From Streptomonospora litoralis (GTDB lineage Bacteria > Actinomycetota > Actinomycetes > Streptosporangiales > Streptosporangiaceae): a stretch of DNA of 64,000 nucleotides. Location: contig NZ_CP036455.1 in NCBI RefSeq assembly GCF_004323735.1, positions 1,917,101-1,981,100 of the forward strand, read 5' to 3'. Below are positions 17,255 through 26,640 of the stretch, one piece after another; position 1 is the first letter of the stretch, and each line of letters starts with the position of its first letter. Under the pieces are notes generated by a model that did no database searches, was not told the origin of the DNA, and was given only the letters and a program-made list of their open reading frames with translations. A program made the position numbers and the translations under genes.

Positions 17255-19846
17255 TCACTCGGCGGGCCGCAGGGTGAGCACGTCTTCGGCACCGCCCTCG
17301 ACGGCCTCGCGTGTGAACGGCATGGGCACTGTCTCGCCGCGCGCCCACAGCGGCGTCTGGTCCTGGCGGTGCGGGTGGAAGGCGTGGCCGGAGGGGCCGG
17401 TGAGGTCGATCCATCTGGCGGCGTCCAGGTCGCCCATGTCGATCGCCATCCGCATGGACGGCACGGTCGTCACGGCGTAGCCCTCGGTGTGCTCCCAGCC
17501 GGTGGCGTTGACGGTGCTGTCGCCACCGGATGCGGCCACGGGGGTGCCGTTGAACAGCCACTCGACGGGGCCGATTCCCGATGTCCCCAGTGAGGGGTGG
17601 GTCACGGTCAGGGTGTGCAGGTCGCCCCAGCGCCATTCGGCGGGGTCGCCGCCGAGGCGCTCGGTCAGCTCGTCGGCGGCCCGCTGCATGGCCTCGGCGA
17701 GCACGGCGTCGCGGCCGCCTTCGGCGCCCCCCTCCCACCACGGGGATCCGGGCTCGTCCAGCAGCCGGTCCACGACTAGCCAGGAGCGCGAGCCGGCATC
17801 GATCGCGTGGTCGGGGCCGAGTTCGTCGAAGACGACGTCGAGCAGGTGGGCCCACACGGCGTTGTAGAACGCGGCCGCCGCGGAGTCGGCGTCCTGCTGG
17901 AAGTCCCAGTCGGCCAGCAGGTCCCGCGCCCGGGCGGCGGTGCCCGAGACGTCGGCATCCAGCAGGTGGGGCACGACGGCGCGGGCCCCGCTGTTCTCGT
18001 TGTCCATCTGGATGTCGGCCATGTCGGCGGTGGTCAGCCCGCCCCGCTCCACCGCCTCGTCGAGCAGGGTGCCGATGCGGGCGGAGCGGTAGCCGTAGGC
18101 CCAGTCGTGGGTGAGCAGGTGCGCGTAGTCGGTGCCGACGGCGGCCTGGTTGGCGGTCACGATGTAGCCGGACTCGGGGTTTTGCACCACGGGCAGTTCG
18201 TCGAAGGGGACGGTGCCCTGCCAGTCGTAGTCGGAATCCCACCCGGGTGCGGGCCAACGGCCGTCCCCCTTGCCGCGGACGGGGATCGTGCCGGGCGCCT
18301 GGTAGGCGATGTTGCCCTCGGTATCGGCGTAGACGAGGTTCTGCGCCGGTACCTCGAAGGCGCGTGCGGCCTCGCGGAAGGACGCGAAGTCGTCGGCGGC
18401 GTTCAGCTCGAAGATCGAGTCGGCGGTGGTGCCGGGTTCCAGCGCGGTCCAGCTCAGCGCGACGCCGTAGCCGTCGCCGGACGCCTCGGCCGGCCGGTCG
18501 GCGGGCTCGCCGTCGGTGCCGACGGGCGGGTGGGCGCCGATCTCGCGCAGTTCGAGTCCCGCGCGGGCATCCGACAGCAGGGGGCCGTGGCGCGTGGAGC
18601 GGACGGTGAAGGTGACGTCCTCGCCTCCCGCCACGGAAACGGTCTCCTCGCGGGTGGTCAGCGGCTCGGGTTCGCCGTCGACGATGGCCGCGCCGCCCTC
18701 GATGCGCTCCAGGTAGAGGTCGGCCACGTCGGGTCCGAGGTTGGTGAATCCCCACGCGATGTCGGCGTTGTGGCCGATGACCACTCCGGGCAGCCCGGCG
18801 AATCCGAATCCGGTCACGTCGAAGGGGCATTCGGCGGTGACCTCGGTGCAGTGCAGGCCGGTCTGGTGCCACACGGACGGCATCTGCGCGCCCAGGTGCG
18901 GGTCGTTGGCCAGCAGCGGCAACCCGGACTCGGTGTGCTCGCCGGAGACCACCCAGGAGTTGGAGCCCAGGCCGGGGGAGTCGGGCCCCAGCATCGGCGG
19001 GATCCGCTCCAGCCCGGCGTCGACCTCGGCCAGCATCTCGGCGGCCCGCTGCGGCGGCAGGGCCGCGTCGCCGGTGCCGCCCGTGTCGGTTCCGGTGCCA
19101 GTGCCCAGGTCGGCGTGGAACCGCCCGTTGCGGATCTCGCCGCCGCCGACGATGGGCGGGTGCTCCTCTTCGGGGTAGGGCGGGTAGAGCTCCTCGACGC
19201 GCTCGCGCTCGATGCCGGACGCCAGCAGCGCGGCCCGCTCGGTCTCGTGCTGCATGTTGCCGCGCAGGTCCCAGGCCATCGCCTTGAGCCAGGCCAGGCT
19301 GTCGACGGGGGTCCACTTCTGCACCTCGTGGTCGGGGGCGAGCACCCCCAGCACGGCGAACTCCAGCCCGAGCTCACCGCCGTCGCGCCGGTCGAGGTAG
19401 GCGTTGACGCCTTCGGAGTAGGCGTCGAGGTAGGCGCGGGTGTCGGGCTGCAGCAGTTTGTACTCCCGCTCGGCGACGCGCCGCCAGCCCATGGTGCGCA
19501 GGTAGACGTCGGTCTCCACCTGCTGCTCGCCGAACAGCTCGGCCAGGCGCCCGGCCGTGGTCATCCGGTTGAAGTGCATCTGCCAGAACCGGTCCTGAGC
19601 GTCGACGAAGCCTTGGGCCCGGAACAGGTCTTCAGGCGTGTCGGCGTAGATCTGCGGGATGCCGTGTGCGTCGCGGTAGACGGTCGCCTCGCCCTCCAGG
19701 GCGGGCAGTTCGATCTCCCCCGCCACTTCGGGGAAGGCTCTCTGCACCGCCCAGAAACCGGTACCCGCGACGGCGACCGCCAGGACCGCCACCACGGAGA
19801 GCGCGACCAGCGACCACCGCCTGAAACGTGTTCTAGTTCCCGCCAT
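17255..19846 (-). CDS. Penicillin-acylase-family N-terminal nucleophile hydrolase
   Basis: The 863-residue precursor begins with a signal anchor (basic, then hydrophobic 13-33), so the enzyme acts outside the membrane. Then comes the family start of the alpha chain (VYRDAHGIPQIYADTPEDLFRAQGF, seen in two parts at 57-80). Self-cleavage is predicted at Gly294/Ser295 (GSNSW), where Ser295 becomes the catalytic N-terminal serine of the beta chain. ANDPHLG and HNADIAWGFTN follow, as in penicillin and acyl-homoserine-lactone acylases. Substrate is unknown: beta-lactams, N-acyl homoserine lactones or other amides are all possible. It is followed on the same strand by the nucleotidyltransferase gene's region but stands as its own unit. 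Confidence 0.9.
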   Translation of the reverse strand: MAGTRTRFRRWSLVALSVVAVLAVAVAGTGFWAVQRAFPEVAGEIELPALEGEATVYRDAHGIPQIYADTPEDLFRAQGFVDAQDRFWQMHFNRMTTAGRLAELFGEQQVETDVYLRTMGWRRVAEREYKLLQPDTRAYLDAYSEGVNAYLDRRDGGELGLEFAVLGVLAPDHEVQKWTPVDSLAWLKAMAWDLRGNMQHETERAALLASGIERERVEELYPPYPEEEHPPIVGGGEIRNGRFHADLGTGTGTDTGGTGDAALPPQRAAEMLAEVDAGLERIPPMLGPDSPGLGSNSWVVSGEHTESGLPLLANDPHLGAQMPSVWHQTGLHCTEVTAECPFDVTGFGFAGLPGVVIGHNADIAWGFTNLGPDVADLYLERIEGGAAIVDGEPEPLTTREETVSVAGGEDVTFTVRSTRHGPLLSDARAGLELREIGAHPPVGTDGEPADRPAEASGDGYGVALSWTALEPGTTADSIFELNAADDFASFREAARAFEVPAQNLVYADTEGNIAYQAPGTIPVRGKGDGRWPAPGWDSDYDWQGTVPFDELPVVQNPESGYIVTANQAAVGTDYAHLLTHDWAYGYRSARIGTLLDEAVERGGLTTADMADIQMDNENSGARAVVPHLLDADVSGTAARARDLLADWDFQQDADSAAAAFYNAVWAHLLDVVFDELGPDHAIDAGSRSWLVVDRLLDEPGSPWWEGGAEGGRDAVLAEAMQRAADELTERLGGDPAEWRWGDLHTLTVTHPSLGTSGIGPVEWLFNGTPVAASGGDSTVNATGWEHTEGYAVTTVPSMRMAIDMGDLDAARWIDLTGPSGHAFHPHRQDQTPLWARGETVPMPFTREAVEGGAEDVLTLRPAE

Positions 19847-19997
19847 GCGGCGACTCTAGACCCCGCCGCGCCAACCGAGCGGCGCGGGGTTGCGATAGCT
19901 CCCGCCACCTGCCGTCGCGGCGCCGCGAGCGGGTCCTCACGGCGCCCGCGCGGGCGGCGCCGGCGGCGGGCGAGCCCGGTGGAGGCGCCGACCCCGC

Positions 19998-20795
19998 TCA
20001 GCGGCCGGCAGCAGCCAGTGCCGCCCGCGAGCGCCAGTGCCGCTGGTAGGCGTCCACCAACCACGTGTCCGCCCACGCGCTCTGCGGTGCCTCCGCGAGA
20101 TGGGCGGCGGTCAGCAGCGCGGTCAGCCGGTCCTCCAGGTCGGCGGCCGCCTCCAGGGCCTCCTGGCGGGTGTGCTCGCCCCGGCGCAGCTCGCGCAGCC
20201 ACGTCGCCCACGGCTCGGGCATCGGCAGCGTCAGCCGCCCCGTCTCCAGCAGCTCGACGCCCTGCACACCCAGCCGGACCATGTGGTAAGCGAACTTCGT
20301 GTCGAAGCCGTGCAGCTCCACGAGTTCGGGCCGGTTGGTGTGGCGTCCGCCGCGCCTGCCGAGCAGGCTGTCGCGCTGGGCGCACAGGTAGCCCAGGAAG
20401 CGGTGGCCCACCCGGCGGGAGAGTATGCGCCCGGCCGCGCCACGCAGTTCGCGGCCCAGGTCGGTGATCTCGGTGATCTCCCGCTCGGGCACGAACAGCG
20501 GCAGCAGCACCGTCGGATTGCCGTCGAGCGCCAGCCGCATCCATTTGCGCAGCGAGTAGACCGTCAGGTCGAGATCGCCGGGACCCGAGCGCACCCCTTC
20601 GGGCCGCGTCCGGTAGATGTACTGCTCGAAGGAGCCCAGGCCGATCACGTACTCCGGCGGCTCCACGCAGATGCCCATCTCGTCGCGGTCGTCCTGGTCG
20701 GCCACGGTGATGCCGTGCACGCCCGACCCGACCTGGCACCGCAGGATGGTGCCCTGCTCGGCGATGCGTGCGAATTCGGCGCTGGAGTGCTTCAT
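19998..20795 (-). CDS. Predicted nucleotidyltransferase (COG3541-like)
   Basis: The 265-residue protein has an N-terminal GSGVHGITVADQDDRDEMG region (residues 23-41). This resembles the G-S and Asp-x-Asp nucleotide/metal motifs of DNA-polymerase-beta-like nucleotidyltransferases. Next comes a conserved VYSLRKWMRLALDGNPTVL-type stretch. The rest is helical. This matches a widespread family of predicted nucleotidyltransferases whose substrate is not known. The ATG at 20795 lacks a strong ribosome site; an upstream in-frame ATG (20915) would add a low-complexity leader and is less likely. Confidence 0.75.
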   Translation of the reverse strand: MKHSSAEFARIAEQGTILRCQVGSGVHGITVADQDDRDEMGICVEPPEYVIGLGSFEQYIYRTRPEGVRSGPGDLDLTVYSLRKWMRLALDGNPTVLLPLFVPEREITEITDLGRELRGAAGRILSRRVGHRFLGYLCAQRDSLLGRRGGRHTNRPELVELHGFDTKFAYHMVRLGVQGVELLETGRLTLPMPEPWATWLRELRRGEHTRQEALEAAADLEDRLTALLTAAHLAEAPQSAWADTWLVDAYQRHWRSRAALAAAGR

Positions 20796-20929
20796 GGGAG
20801 GCTGGCCCCGTCCAGGTCGGCGGATAGGGGGTGGCGCGGCGCGCCGCGGGCTGCTGCTCGCCACATGCGCGTGCGCTGGACACCACACTGCCGCGCACGC
20901 ATCGTCCAGTGCCACCCCTTTGCCGGGAT

Positions 20930-21253
20930 TCAGTCCCCGGCGCCGGATTCGTCGCGGTCGTGACGGGGCTGTGCGCTACGCAGCGCCGTACGCCACGCGG
21001 CCAGCAGGCAGACGGAGACGGTCACCCAGGACGCGACCAGCCCCCAGGCGGCGAAGGCGCTCAGCAGCCCCGCGTCGCCGCAGTCGTACTCGGGCGGGTA
21101 GCTCGCGAACGCGCGCGTGCAGCCCAGCGGCAGCAGTTCCAGGGTGAAGTAGCTCAGCAGTCCCCCCGCCCCGACGACGATCACGCCCAGGACCCAGGCG
21201 ATGGAGAGCAGGATCAGAGCCGCGAACAGCCGCCGGGCCGTGTTTCGGATCAT
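20930..21253 (-). CDS. Small membrane protein, two helices
   Basis: The 107-residue protein has a short basic start, a hydrophobic helix (about 10-34), an external segment with two cysteines (GCTRAF and DCGD), a second helix (about 64-86) and an Arg/Asp-rich tail. The paired cysteines could form an extracytoplasmic disulfide. Family not recognised. Codon pattern and GC fit a real gene. Confidence 0.6.
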   Translation of the reverse strand: MIRNTARRLFAALILLSIAWVLGVIVVGAGGLLSYFTLELLPLGCTRAFASYPPEYDCGDAGLLSAFAAWGLVASWVTVSVCLLAAWRTALRSAQPRHDRDESGAGD

Positions 21254-21484
21254 GGTGCCCCTCGGGTCGGGCCGTTGCCTCATCCGTCGCGGCCCGGCCA
21301 CAGGGCCGCGTGAGGACTCCGGGTCGAGCGTTTCAGGGGTAGGGAGCCGATCTCGGACGCGGACATGCGCTGCCGCGATTGAAACACACCGGGCGTTTCG
21401 CGGCACTTCGGATCGCGCCGCGGTGCCGATGACACCCGGCGGAACGCGGCGCCGCGGCCTGCGCCGCCCGCCGCCGCGCGGCCG

Positions 21485-21781
21485 TCATGCCCGGTCGCTG
21501 CGCCGTTCGGAGTGCCCCAGGCTGCGCTGTGGCGCGATCCGGTCGCGCACCAGCCGCTTGAGCTCGGCCAGTTCGGGAAAACCCTTCTGCTGCGCGCGCG
21601 AGTACAGCGGTTCGCCGTCGAGGCGGATCTCGAATACTCCGCCGGTACCCGGTATCAGCGCCACCTCTCCCAGCTCGTCCTGGAAGGTGGTCAGCAGCTC
21701 CTGCGCCGTCCAAGCGCCGCGCAGCAGCCAGCGGCACTGCGTGCAGTACTCGATCTCCAGGCGGGGCGTCGCGGTGGTCAT
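21485..21781 (-). CDS. SelT/SelW/SelH (Rdx)-family thioredoxin-like protein
   Basis: The 98-residue protein begins with beta-strand IEYCTQCRW. The Cys13-x2-Cys16 motif stands where selenoprotein W has Cys-x2-Sec. GGVFEIRLDGEPLYSR then matches the conserved middle of the Rdx family, followed by the C-terminal KGFPE..ELKRLVRDRI helix. Family role: small thiol oxidoreductase with unknown partner. It ends in a charged tail. It stands alone between the small membrane protein and the LLM flavoenzyme. Confidence 0.88.
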   Translation of the reverse strand: MTTATPRLEIEYCTQCRWLLRGAWTAQELLTTFQDELGEVALIPGTGGVFEIRLDGEPLYSRAQQKGFPELAELKRLVRDRIAPQRSLGHSERRSDRA

Positions 21782-21890
21782 GGTCCCATGGTGCCAACAG
21801 GCGCGGCCGCGCGACGCACGGGCGCCGCCCGTGCGTCGCGCGGCCGAGTGGCGAGTGGCATCCGCCGGAGTGACCGCCGCCGCGGCGCGC

Positions 21891-22880
21891 TCAGTCCGCC
21901 GGGAGGTCCATGGCCTTGGCGACGAGTTCCAGCGTGCGCAGCCGGCCGTCGAGCGAGCCCGCCTGCGGCGCGACGATCAGCTCGTCGGCATGTGCGTGGC
22001 CGGCGAACCACTCCAGGTACTCCCCGACCTCCGCCGGGTCGCCCACCGCCGAGTAGGTCGCCATCTGCATCACCTGCCGCCCGGCGGGTGAGTCCAGCGC
22101 GGCGTCGGCCTGCTCGGCGGTCAGCGTGCGCCCGCGTCCGAGCAGCTGCTGGGCCATGCGCCGCTTGGCCAGGCGCGACTCCTCGGCCGCCTGCTCGGAG
22201 GTGTCGGCGGCGGTGGCGTTGACACCGGCGATGACGTAGGGCTCGCTGTGCCGCTCGGAAGGCGTGAACTCGCGGCGGTAGGCGGCGACGGCGTCCTCCA
22301 GCGCGGCCGGGGCGAAGTGCGAGGCGAAGGAGTAGGGCAGGCCCAGCGCCGCCGCGAGCTTCGCGCCGAACAGCGACGAACCGAGGATGTAGAGCGGCAC
22401 GTCGGTGCCCTTGCCCGGGATGGCGTCGACGCCGGGGATGCGCGACTCGCCGGTCAGGTAGCCCTGCAGTTCCACCACGTCCTGCGGGAAGGTGTCGGCG
22501 GCGGAGGGGTCGCGGCGCAGCGCCCGCATCGTGTTCTGGTCGCTGCCGGGGGCGCGGCCCAGGCCGAGGTCGATCCGGCCGGGGTGCAGCGTGGCGAGGG
22601 TGCCGAACTGCTCGGCGATGGTCAGCGGCGCGTGGTTGGGCAGCATGACGCCGCCCGCGCCAAGCCTGATCCGCTCGGTGTGTGCCGCGATGTGGGCGAT
22701 GAGCACGCTGGTGGCCGACGAGGCGATGGTGGACATGTTGTGGTGCTCGGCGTACCAGATCCGCCGGTATCCCAGCCCGTCGGCGCTCTTGGCCAGGGCC
22801 AGGCTGGCGTCGAGACTGTCGCGGGCGGTCATGCCCTCGGAGATGTGCGCCAGATCGAGCAGGGAGATCGGGACGGACAC
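21891..22880 (-). CDS. LLM-class flavin-dependent oxidoreductase
   Basis: The 329-residue protein follows the family of alkanal-monooxygenase-like (LuxA) oxidoreductases: [12 protein letters not shown] at the start, YAEHHNM near residue 44, [11 protein letters not shown], then [14 protein letters not shown]. These form the TIM-barrel flavin site. The usual in-frame ATG would add a non-homologous leader, so GTG 22880, preceded by GAAAGG, is chosen. Substrate unknown; such proteins use FMN or F420. Faces the TIGR03086 gene divergently. Confidence 0.88.
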   Translation of the reverse strand: MSVPISLLDLAHISEGMTARDSLDASLALAKSADGLGYRRIWYAEHHNMSTIASSATSVLIAHIAAHTERIRLGAGGVMLPNHAPLTIAEQFGTLATLHPGRIDLGLGRAPGSDQNTMRALRRDPSAADTFPQDVVELQGYLTGESRIPGVDAIPGKGTDVPLYILGSSLFGAKLAAALGLPYSFASHFAPAALEDAVAAYRREFTPSERHSEPYVIAGVNATAADTSEQAAEESRLAKRRMAQQLLGRGRTLTAEQADAALDSPAGRQVMQMATYSAVGDPAEVGEYLEWFAGHAHADELIVAPQAGSLDGRLRTLELVAKAMDLPAD

Positions 22881-23200
22881 GGGCGTCGGCCTTTCATAGC
22901 GGCGGCGGAGGCACCCGGCGCATGCCGGGCGGGGGCGCGTCGGCGCGCCCCCTCGCATCCGCGGCAACAGCACATGCCGTCCGGTTTGTTCCGCATCGCC
23001 GGGAACACCGGAGAGTAGGCGGGTGTCGTGGCGCGAACGCGTCGGTACCGATGCCTAGGGTGCATGGTGCGGCGGTGCGCGGCCGCGCCCTGCCCCGCTT
23101 GCCGCGGGTTCTGCGGGTGGCCGTCGGCACCGCAGGCGAGGAGGCCGGCGCAGGCCGGTGGGACACGACGGCGGCGCCCGCGCGCCGCGAAGGAGACGCG
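22881..23200. other. 320-base divergent intergenic region
   Basis: Separates the LLM flavoenzyme (-) and the TIGR03086 gene (+). No gene is supported. A possible -10 element TAGGGT occurs at 23056-23061 for the + gene, and AAGGAG precedes its ATG. No clear operator seen. Confidence 0.4.
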
Positions 23201-23794
23201 ATGAGCACGATCCCGGACCTGGAGCCCGTGGCGAACCGGATGAGGGAGGCGGCCCAAGGGGTGCGCGACGGCGAACTGGACGCGCCCACGCCCTGCGAGG
23301 ACATGTCGGTGGGCGATCTGCTCGACCACGTCCTCTCGCTGAGCGAGGCGTTCCGCCGCGCGGCCGAGAAGACCTCGACCACCGCCCAGACGCCGCCGCA
23401 GCCCTCGGTGAAGAACCTGCCCGCCGACTGGCGTGCCGAGCTGGACCGCCGCCTGGACGCACTCGTGGCGGCCTGGCGCGATCCCGACGCCTGGCAGGGC
23501 ACCACGGCCGCCGGCGGCATCGAGCTCAGCGGCGAGGCCGCCGGCACGGTGGCGCTCAACGAGTTGCTGCTGCACGGCTGGGATCTGGCCCGGGCCACCG
23601 ACCAGTCCTACATCGGCGACCCGGCCAGCGTGGAGGTCAGCCACTCCTTCGTCTCCCAGGTGCCCGCCGACGACCCCAACGCGCGGGCGGGCCTGTTCGG
23701 CCCGGTGGTGCCGGTGCCGTCCGAGGCGCCGCTGCTCGACCGCGTCCTGGGCCTGAGCGGCCGCCACCCCGACTGGACCCCGCCACTGCCCTGA
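23201..23794 (+). CDS. TIGR03086-type / maleylpyruvate-isomerase-N (DinB-like) protein
   Basis: The 197-residue protein has the actinobacterial four-helix metal-binding fold. The N-terminal segment contains LDAPTPCEDMSVGDLLDHVL (the Thr-Pro-Cys and Asp-His region), and LNELLLHGWDLARATDQ near residue 115 supplies the second His-x3-Asp group. Established: the fold is shared with mycothiol-dependent maleylpyruvate isomerase and binds a divalent metal. Most members have no assigned substrate; a mycothiol-dependent step is plausible. The ATG follows AAGGAG at good spacing. Confidence 0.85.
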   Translation: MSTIPDLEPVANRMREAAQGVRDGELDAPTPCEDMSVGDLLDHVLSLSEAFRRAAEKTSTTAQTPPQPSVKNLPADWRAELDRRLDALVAAWRDPDAWQGTTAAGGIELSGEAAGTVALNELLLHGWDLARATDQSYIGDPASVEVSHSFVSQVPADDPNARAGLFGPVVPVPSEAPLLDRVLGLSGRHPDWTPPLP

Positions 23795-23918
23795 GGCCCG
23801 GCGACCGGCTCCGCCACGCCCGGCGCCGCCCGCCCGCGCCCCTCGCGGTCGGGCCCCGCGTTTGCCGAACCCGCCTCGGGCCAGTGGACCGGGGACGGCG
23901 ACGACGAGGGGAGGGCCC

Positions 23919-25118
23919 ATGCGAGCCGTGACGTGGCAGGGCGTGGAGGACGTGCGGGTGCAGGACGTTGCGGATCCCGCGATCGAACGGCCGACGGACG
24001 CGGTGGTCGAGGTGACCTCCACCGCGATCTGCGGTTCGGACCTGCACCTCTACTCACCCCTGGGGGTGTTCATGGAGCCCGGCGACATCCTCGGCCATGA
24101 GTCCATGGGCGTGGTGCGCGAAACGGGGTCCGAGGTCACCGGCGTGCGGACCGGGGACCGGGTGGTGATGCCCTTCAACATCTCCTGCGGGCACTGCCAC
24201 ATGTGCAGCCGCGGCTGCTTCGCCCAATGCGAGACGACCCAGGTGCGCGAGTACGGCAACGGCGCCTCGCTGTTCGGCTACACGAAGCTGTACGGCCACG
24301 TGCCCGGGGGCCAGGCGGAGTACCTGCGCGTGCCCCAGGCGCACTTCGGCCCGATCCGGGTGCCCGAAGGGCCGCCCGACGAGCGTTTCCTGTTCCTCTC
24401 GGACGTGCTGCCCACCGCCTGGCAGGCGGTGGTCTTCGCCGACGTCCCCCAGGGCGGCTCGGTCGCCGTGGTGGGGCTGGGGCCCATCGGGCAGATGGCC
24501 GCGCGCATCGCCCGCTATCAGGGCGCCGGCGAGGTCTTCGGACTGGACACGGTGCCCGAGCGGCTGCGGATGGCCGAGCGGCACGGCATCACAACCGTCG
24601 ACACCGGCGCCGAGGACGACCCCGTCGGATTCGTGCGCGACCGCACGGACGGACGCGGCCCGCACTCGGTGATCGACGCTGTGGGCATGGAGTCCCACGG
24701 CGCCCCGCTGGGCAAGGCCGCCCAGAGCATGGCCCAGCTGCTGCCCGACGGCGTGGCGGAGAAGCTCATCGAGCGCGCCGGGGTCGACCGCCTCGCCGCG
24801 CTGCACCTGTGCTTCGACCTGGTGCGCCGCTGCGGGACGGTGTCCATCAGCGGCGTCTACGGCGGCCAGGCCGATCCCATGCCGATGATGGAGCTCTTCG
24901 ACAAGGGCGTGCAGATCCGTATGGGCCAGGCCCACGTGCGCCGCTGGACCGACGACATCCTCCCCTTGCTGACCGACGCCGACGCCGATCCGCTGGGCGT
25001 GGACGACCTGGTCACCCACACCGTGCCGCTGGATCAGGCGCCCGCGGCCTACGAGAAGTTCCAGCACAAGCGCGACGGCGCGATCAAGATGGTGCTGCGG
25101 CCCGGCGCCGCGGCCTGA
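23919..25118 (+). CDS. Zinc-dependent alcohol dehydrogenase (formaldehyde/threonine-type MDR)
   Basis: The 399-residue medium-chain dehydrogenase has catalytic zinc ligands Cys38 and His60-Glu61 (ILGHE). Structural-zinc cysteines are 90, 93, 96 and 104. The NAD fold GLGPIGQMAARIARYQGA comes at about residue 188. This matches the glutathione-independent formaldehyde-dehydrogenase-like subgroup. It is the same length as, and aligns residue for residue at the zinc sites with, the dehydrogenase at 52.7-53.9 kb. An SDR gene follows 20 bases downstream, so the two may be one operon. Start ATG 23919 after GGGGAGGG. Confidence 0.9.
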   Translation: MRAVTWQGVEDVRVQDVADPAIERPTDAVVEVTSTAICGSDLHLYSPLGVFMEPGDILGHESMGVVRETGSEVTGVRTGDRVVMPFNISCGHCHMCSRGCFAQCETTQVREYGNGASLFGYTKLYGHVPGGQAEYLRVPQAHFGPIRVPEGPPDERFLFLSDVLPTAWQAVVFADVPQGGSVAVVGLGPIGQMAARIARYQGAGEVFGLDTVPERLRMAERHGITTVDTGAEDDPVGFVRDRTDGRGPHSVIDAVGMESHGAPLGKAAQSMAQLLPDGVAEKLIERAGVDRLAALHLCFDLVRRCGTVSISGVYGGQADPMPMMELFDKGVQIRMGQAHVRRWTDDILPLLTDADADPLGVDDLVTHTVPLDQAPAAYEKFQHKRDGAIKMVLRPGAAA

Positions 25119-25138
25119 GTGGCACGGGGGAGGATCCG

Positions 25139-26233
25139 ATGCGTCCGAGGACGACGGCGGCCGTCGGCGCGGCCGCCGCGGCCGCCGCGGCGGGAGCCGC
25201 CGCATGGTCGAACCGGCGGCCCGTTCCCGACATCAGCGGCCGGACCGCGCTGGTCACCGGCGGCTCGCGCGGCCTCGGCCTGCTCATCGCCCGCGAGCTG
25301 GGGCGGGCCGGGGCGCGCGTGCTGGTGGTGGCGCGCGACGGAGCCGCGCTCGACGACGCCGTCGCCGACCTCCGCGGCGAAGGGATCGACGCCTTCGGCC
25401 TGGCCTGCGATCTGGCCGACGCCTCGGAGGTCGCGGCGCTGTCGGCGCGGGTCCACGCCGAGTTCGGCGGAGTGGACGTCCTCGTCAACAACGCCGGCGT
25501 GATCCGCGTCGGACCGGCGGCGGCGATGTCGGAGGACGACGTCGCCCAGGCGATGGACGTCATGTTCTGGGGGCCGTTCCGCCTCACCCGCGAACTGCTG
25601 CCCGGGCTGCGGGAACGCGGCGGGCACGTCGTCACCATCACCTCGATCGGCGGCAGAGTCAGCGTCCCGCACCTGCTGCCCTACTCCGCCGCCAAGTTCG
25701 CCGAGGTCGCGCTGTCCCGCGGGCTCGACGCGGAGACGGCCGGCAGCGGCGTCCGCTTCACCACCGCGGTGCCCGGTCTGATGCGCACCGGCTCGCACGT
25801 CGGCGCGGAGTTCACCGGAGCGCCGCAGGCGGAGTACTCCTGGTTCGCACTCGCGGCGAGCCTGCCGCTGCTGTCGATGGACGCCGAGCGCGCGGCCCGC
25901 GCCGTCGTCTCGGGTGCGCTGCGGGGGCGGCGGCACCTGATCCTGACTCCGGCGGCGCGCCTGGCGGTGGTCGCCGACGGGCTCAGCCCCGGCCTGGTGC
26001 AGGCGTCGATGCGCCTGACGGCCCGGCTGCTGCCGCACGGGGCGTCCGGCGGCGTGCGGACCGGGGGAGAGGCCAAACGCGGCACCGGGGCGCTGCTGGA
26101 CACGCTGACGCGCCTCAACGACGCCGCGTCCCGGCGGTTCAACCAGATCCCCGGCCGGCGCGGGCACGGCGCCGTCGGCGCGACCGTCCCGCGCGAACGC
26201 GACCAGCGACAGGGCAGCGGGCAGAGCCCCTGA
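25139..26233 (+). CDS. Short-chain dehydrogenase/reductase with N-terminal membrane segment
   Basis: The 364-residue protein opens with a hydrophobic Ala-rich segment (about 5-23), which could anchor it. The classical SDR core follows: TGGSRGLG (cofactor glycines, about 41-48), NNAG, a catalytic serine in TITSIGG, and YSAAK (Tyr-x3-Lys). The C-terminal extension of about 90 residues beyond the core is unusual; it is basic and rich in Arg. Follows the zinc dehydrogenase closely with a GGAGG-like site. Substrate unknown. Confidence 0.85.
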   Translation: MRPRTTAAVGAAAAAAAAGAAAWSNRRPVPDISGRTALVTGGSRGLGLLIARELGRAGARVLVVARDGAALDDAVADLRGEGIDAFGLACDLADASEVAALSARVHAEFGGVDVLVNNAGVIRVGPAAAMSEDDVAQAMDVMFWGPFRLTRELLPGLRERGGHVVTITSIGGRVSVPHLLPYSAAKFAEVALSRGLDAETAGSGVRFTTAVPGLMRTGSHVGAEFTGAPQAEYSWFALAASLPLLSMDAERAARAVVSGALRGRRHLILTPAARLAVVADGLSPGLVQASMRLTARLLPHGASGGVRTGGEAKRGTGALLDTLTRLNDAASRRFNQIPGRRGHGAVGATVPRERDQRQGSGQSP

Positions 26234-26300
26234 ACCCCGCCTCTGTCCCGGGTGGCGAACATGGCGGCGCCGCTCCCGCCGCCACGCCCGGGGTACCGCA

Positions 26301-26640
26301 GCGCTAGGCATTAAGAACGCCGGTCTGCTGTGCGGCCTTGTTGGTCTGCCGGGTGGCGGGTGGTCTAAAGCGGCGCCGAGGACGGCGGACGGTCGGGCCC
26401 GCGCCCATCGGGCCGGGTGCTCGCCGGCGCCGGCGAGCCCGCCTCCGCGCTGCGGCGGCGGTGGCCCACCGGCGCCGATAGGTCCCCTATGCCGGTCCAT
26501 CCGGCGATGATCGCGAACTTATGGCCGCGGAATGCGCTTACCTGCGACCATAAGTTCGCGATAGACGGGCCAAGCCGCGCCGAGTCCGGCGGCCCATGGG
26601 AGCCGGACCGATCCAGCACTTCTTAAGCACGGCTTAGCGC
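26301..26640. repeat. Dispersed repeat copy B, 340 bases with terminal inverted repeats
   Basis: The left end (GCGCTAGGCATTAAGAA) and right end (TTCTTAAGCACGGCTTAGCGC) are imperfect inverted repeats. Between them lie a left arm like that of copy C (26320-26430) and the conserved hairpin 26510-26562 in the same orientation as in copy C. The long internal block of copies A and C is missing, so B looks like an internally deleted form. The last bases overlap the hemerythrin stop codon. The rest of the 26234-26633 gap holds nothing else. Confidence 0.8.
26510..26562. repeat. Conserved palindrome (hairpin) of repeat copy B
   Basis: The outer 15 bases of each arm (ATCGCGAACTTATGG, 26510-26524 with 26548-26562) pair perfectly. 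It reads as the reverse complement of the hairpin in copy A. Confidence 0.88.

Noticed and set aside
19860-19900. Hairpin-like CCCCGCCGCG...GCGGCGCGGGG before the acylase gene
   Set aside because: The arms pair only with a bulge and the place (between two minus-strand genes near a start codon) does not require a terminator; too weak to list.
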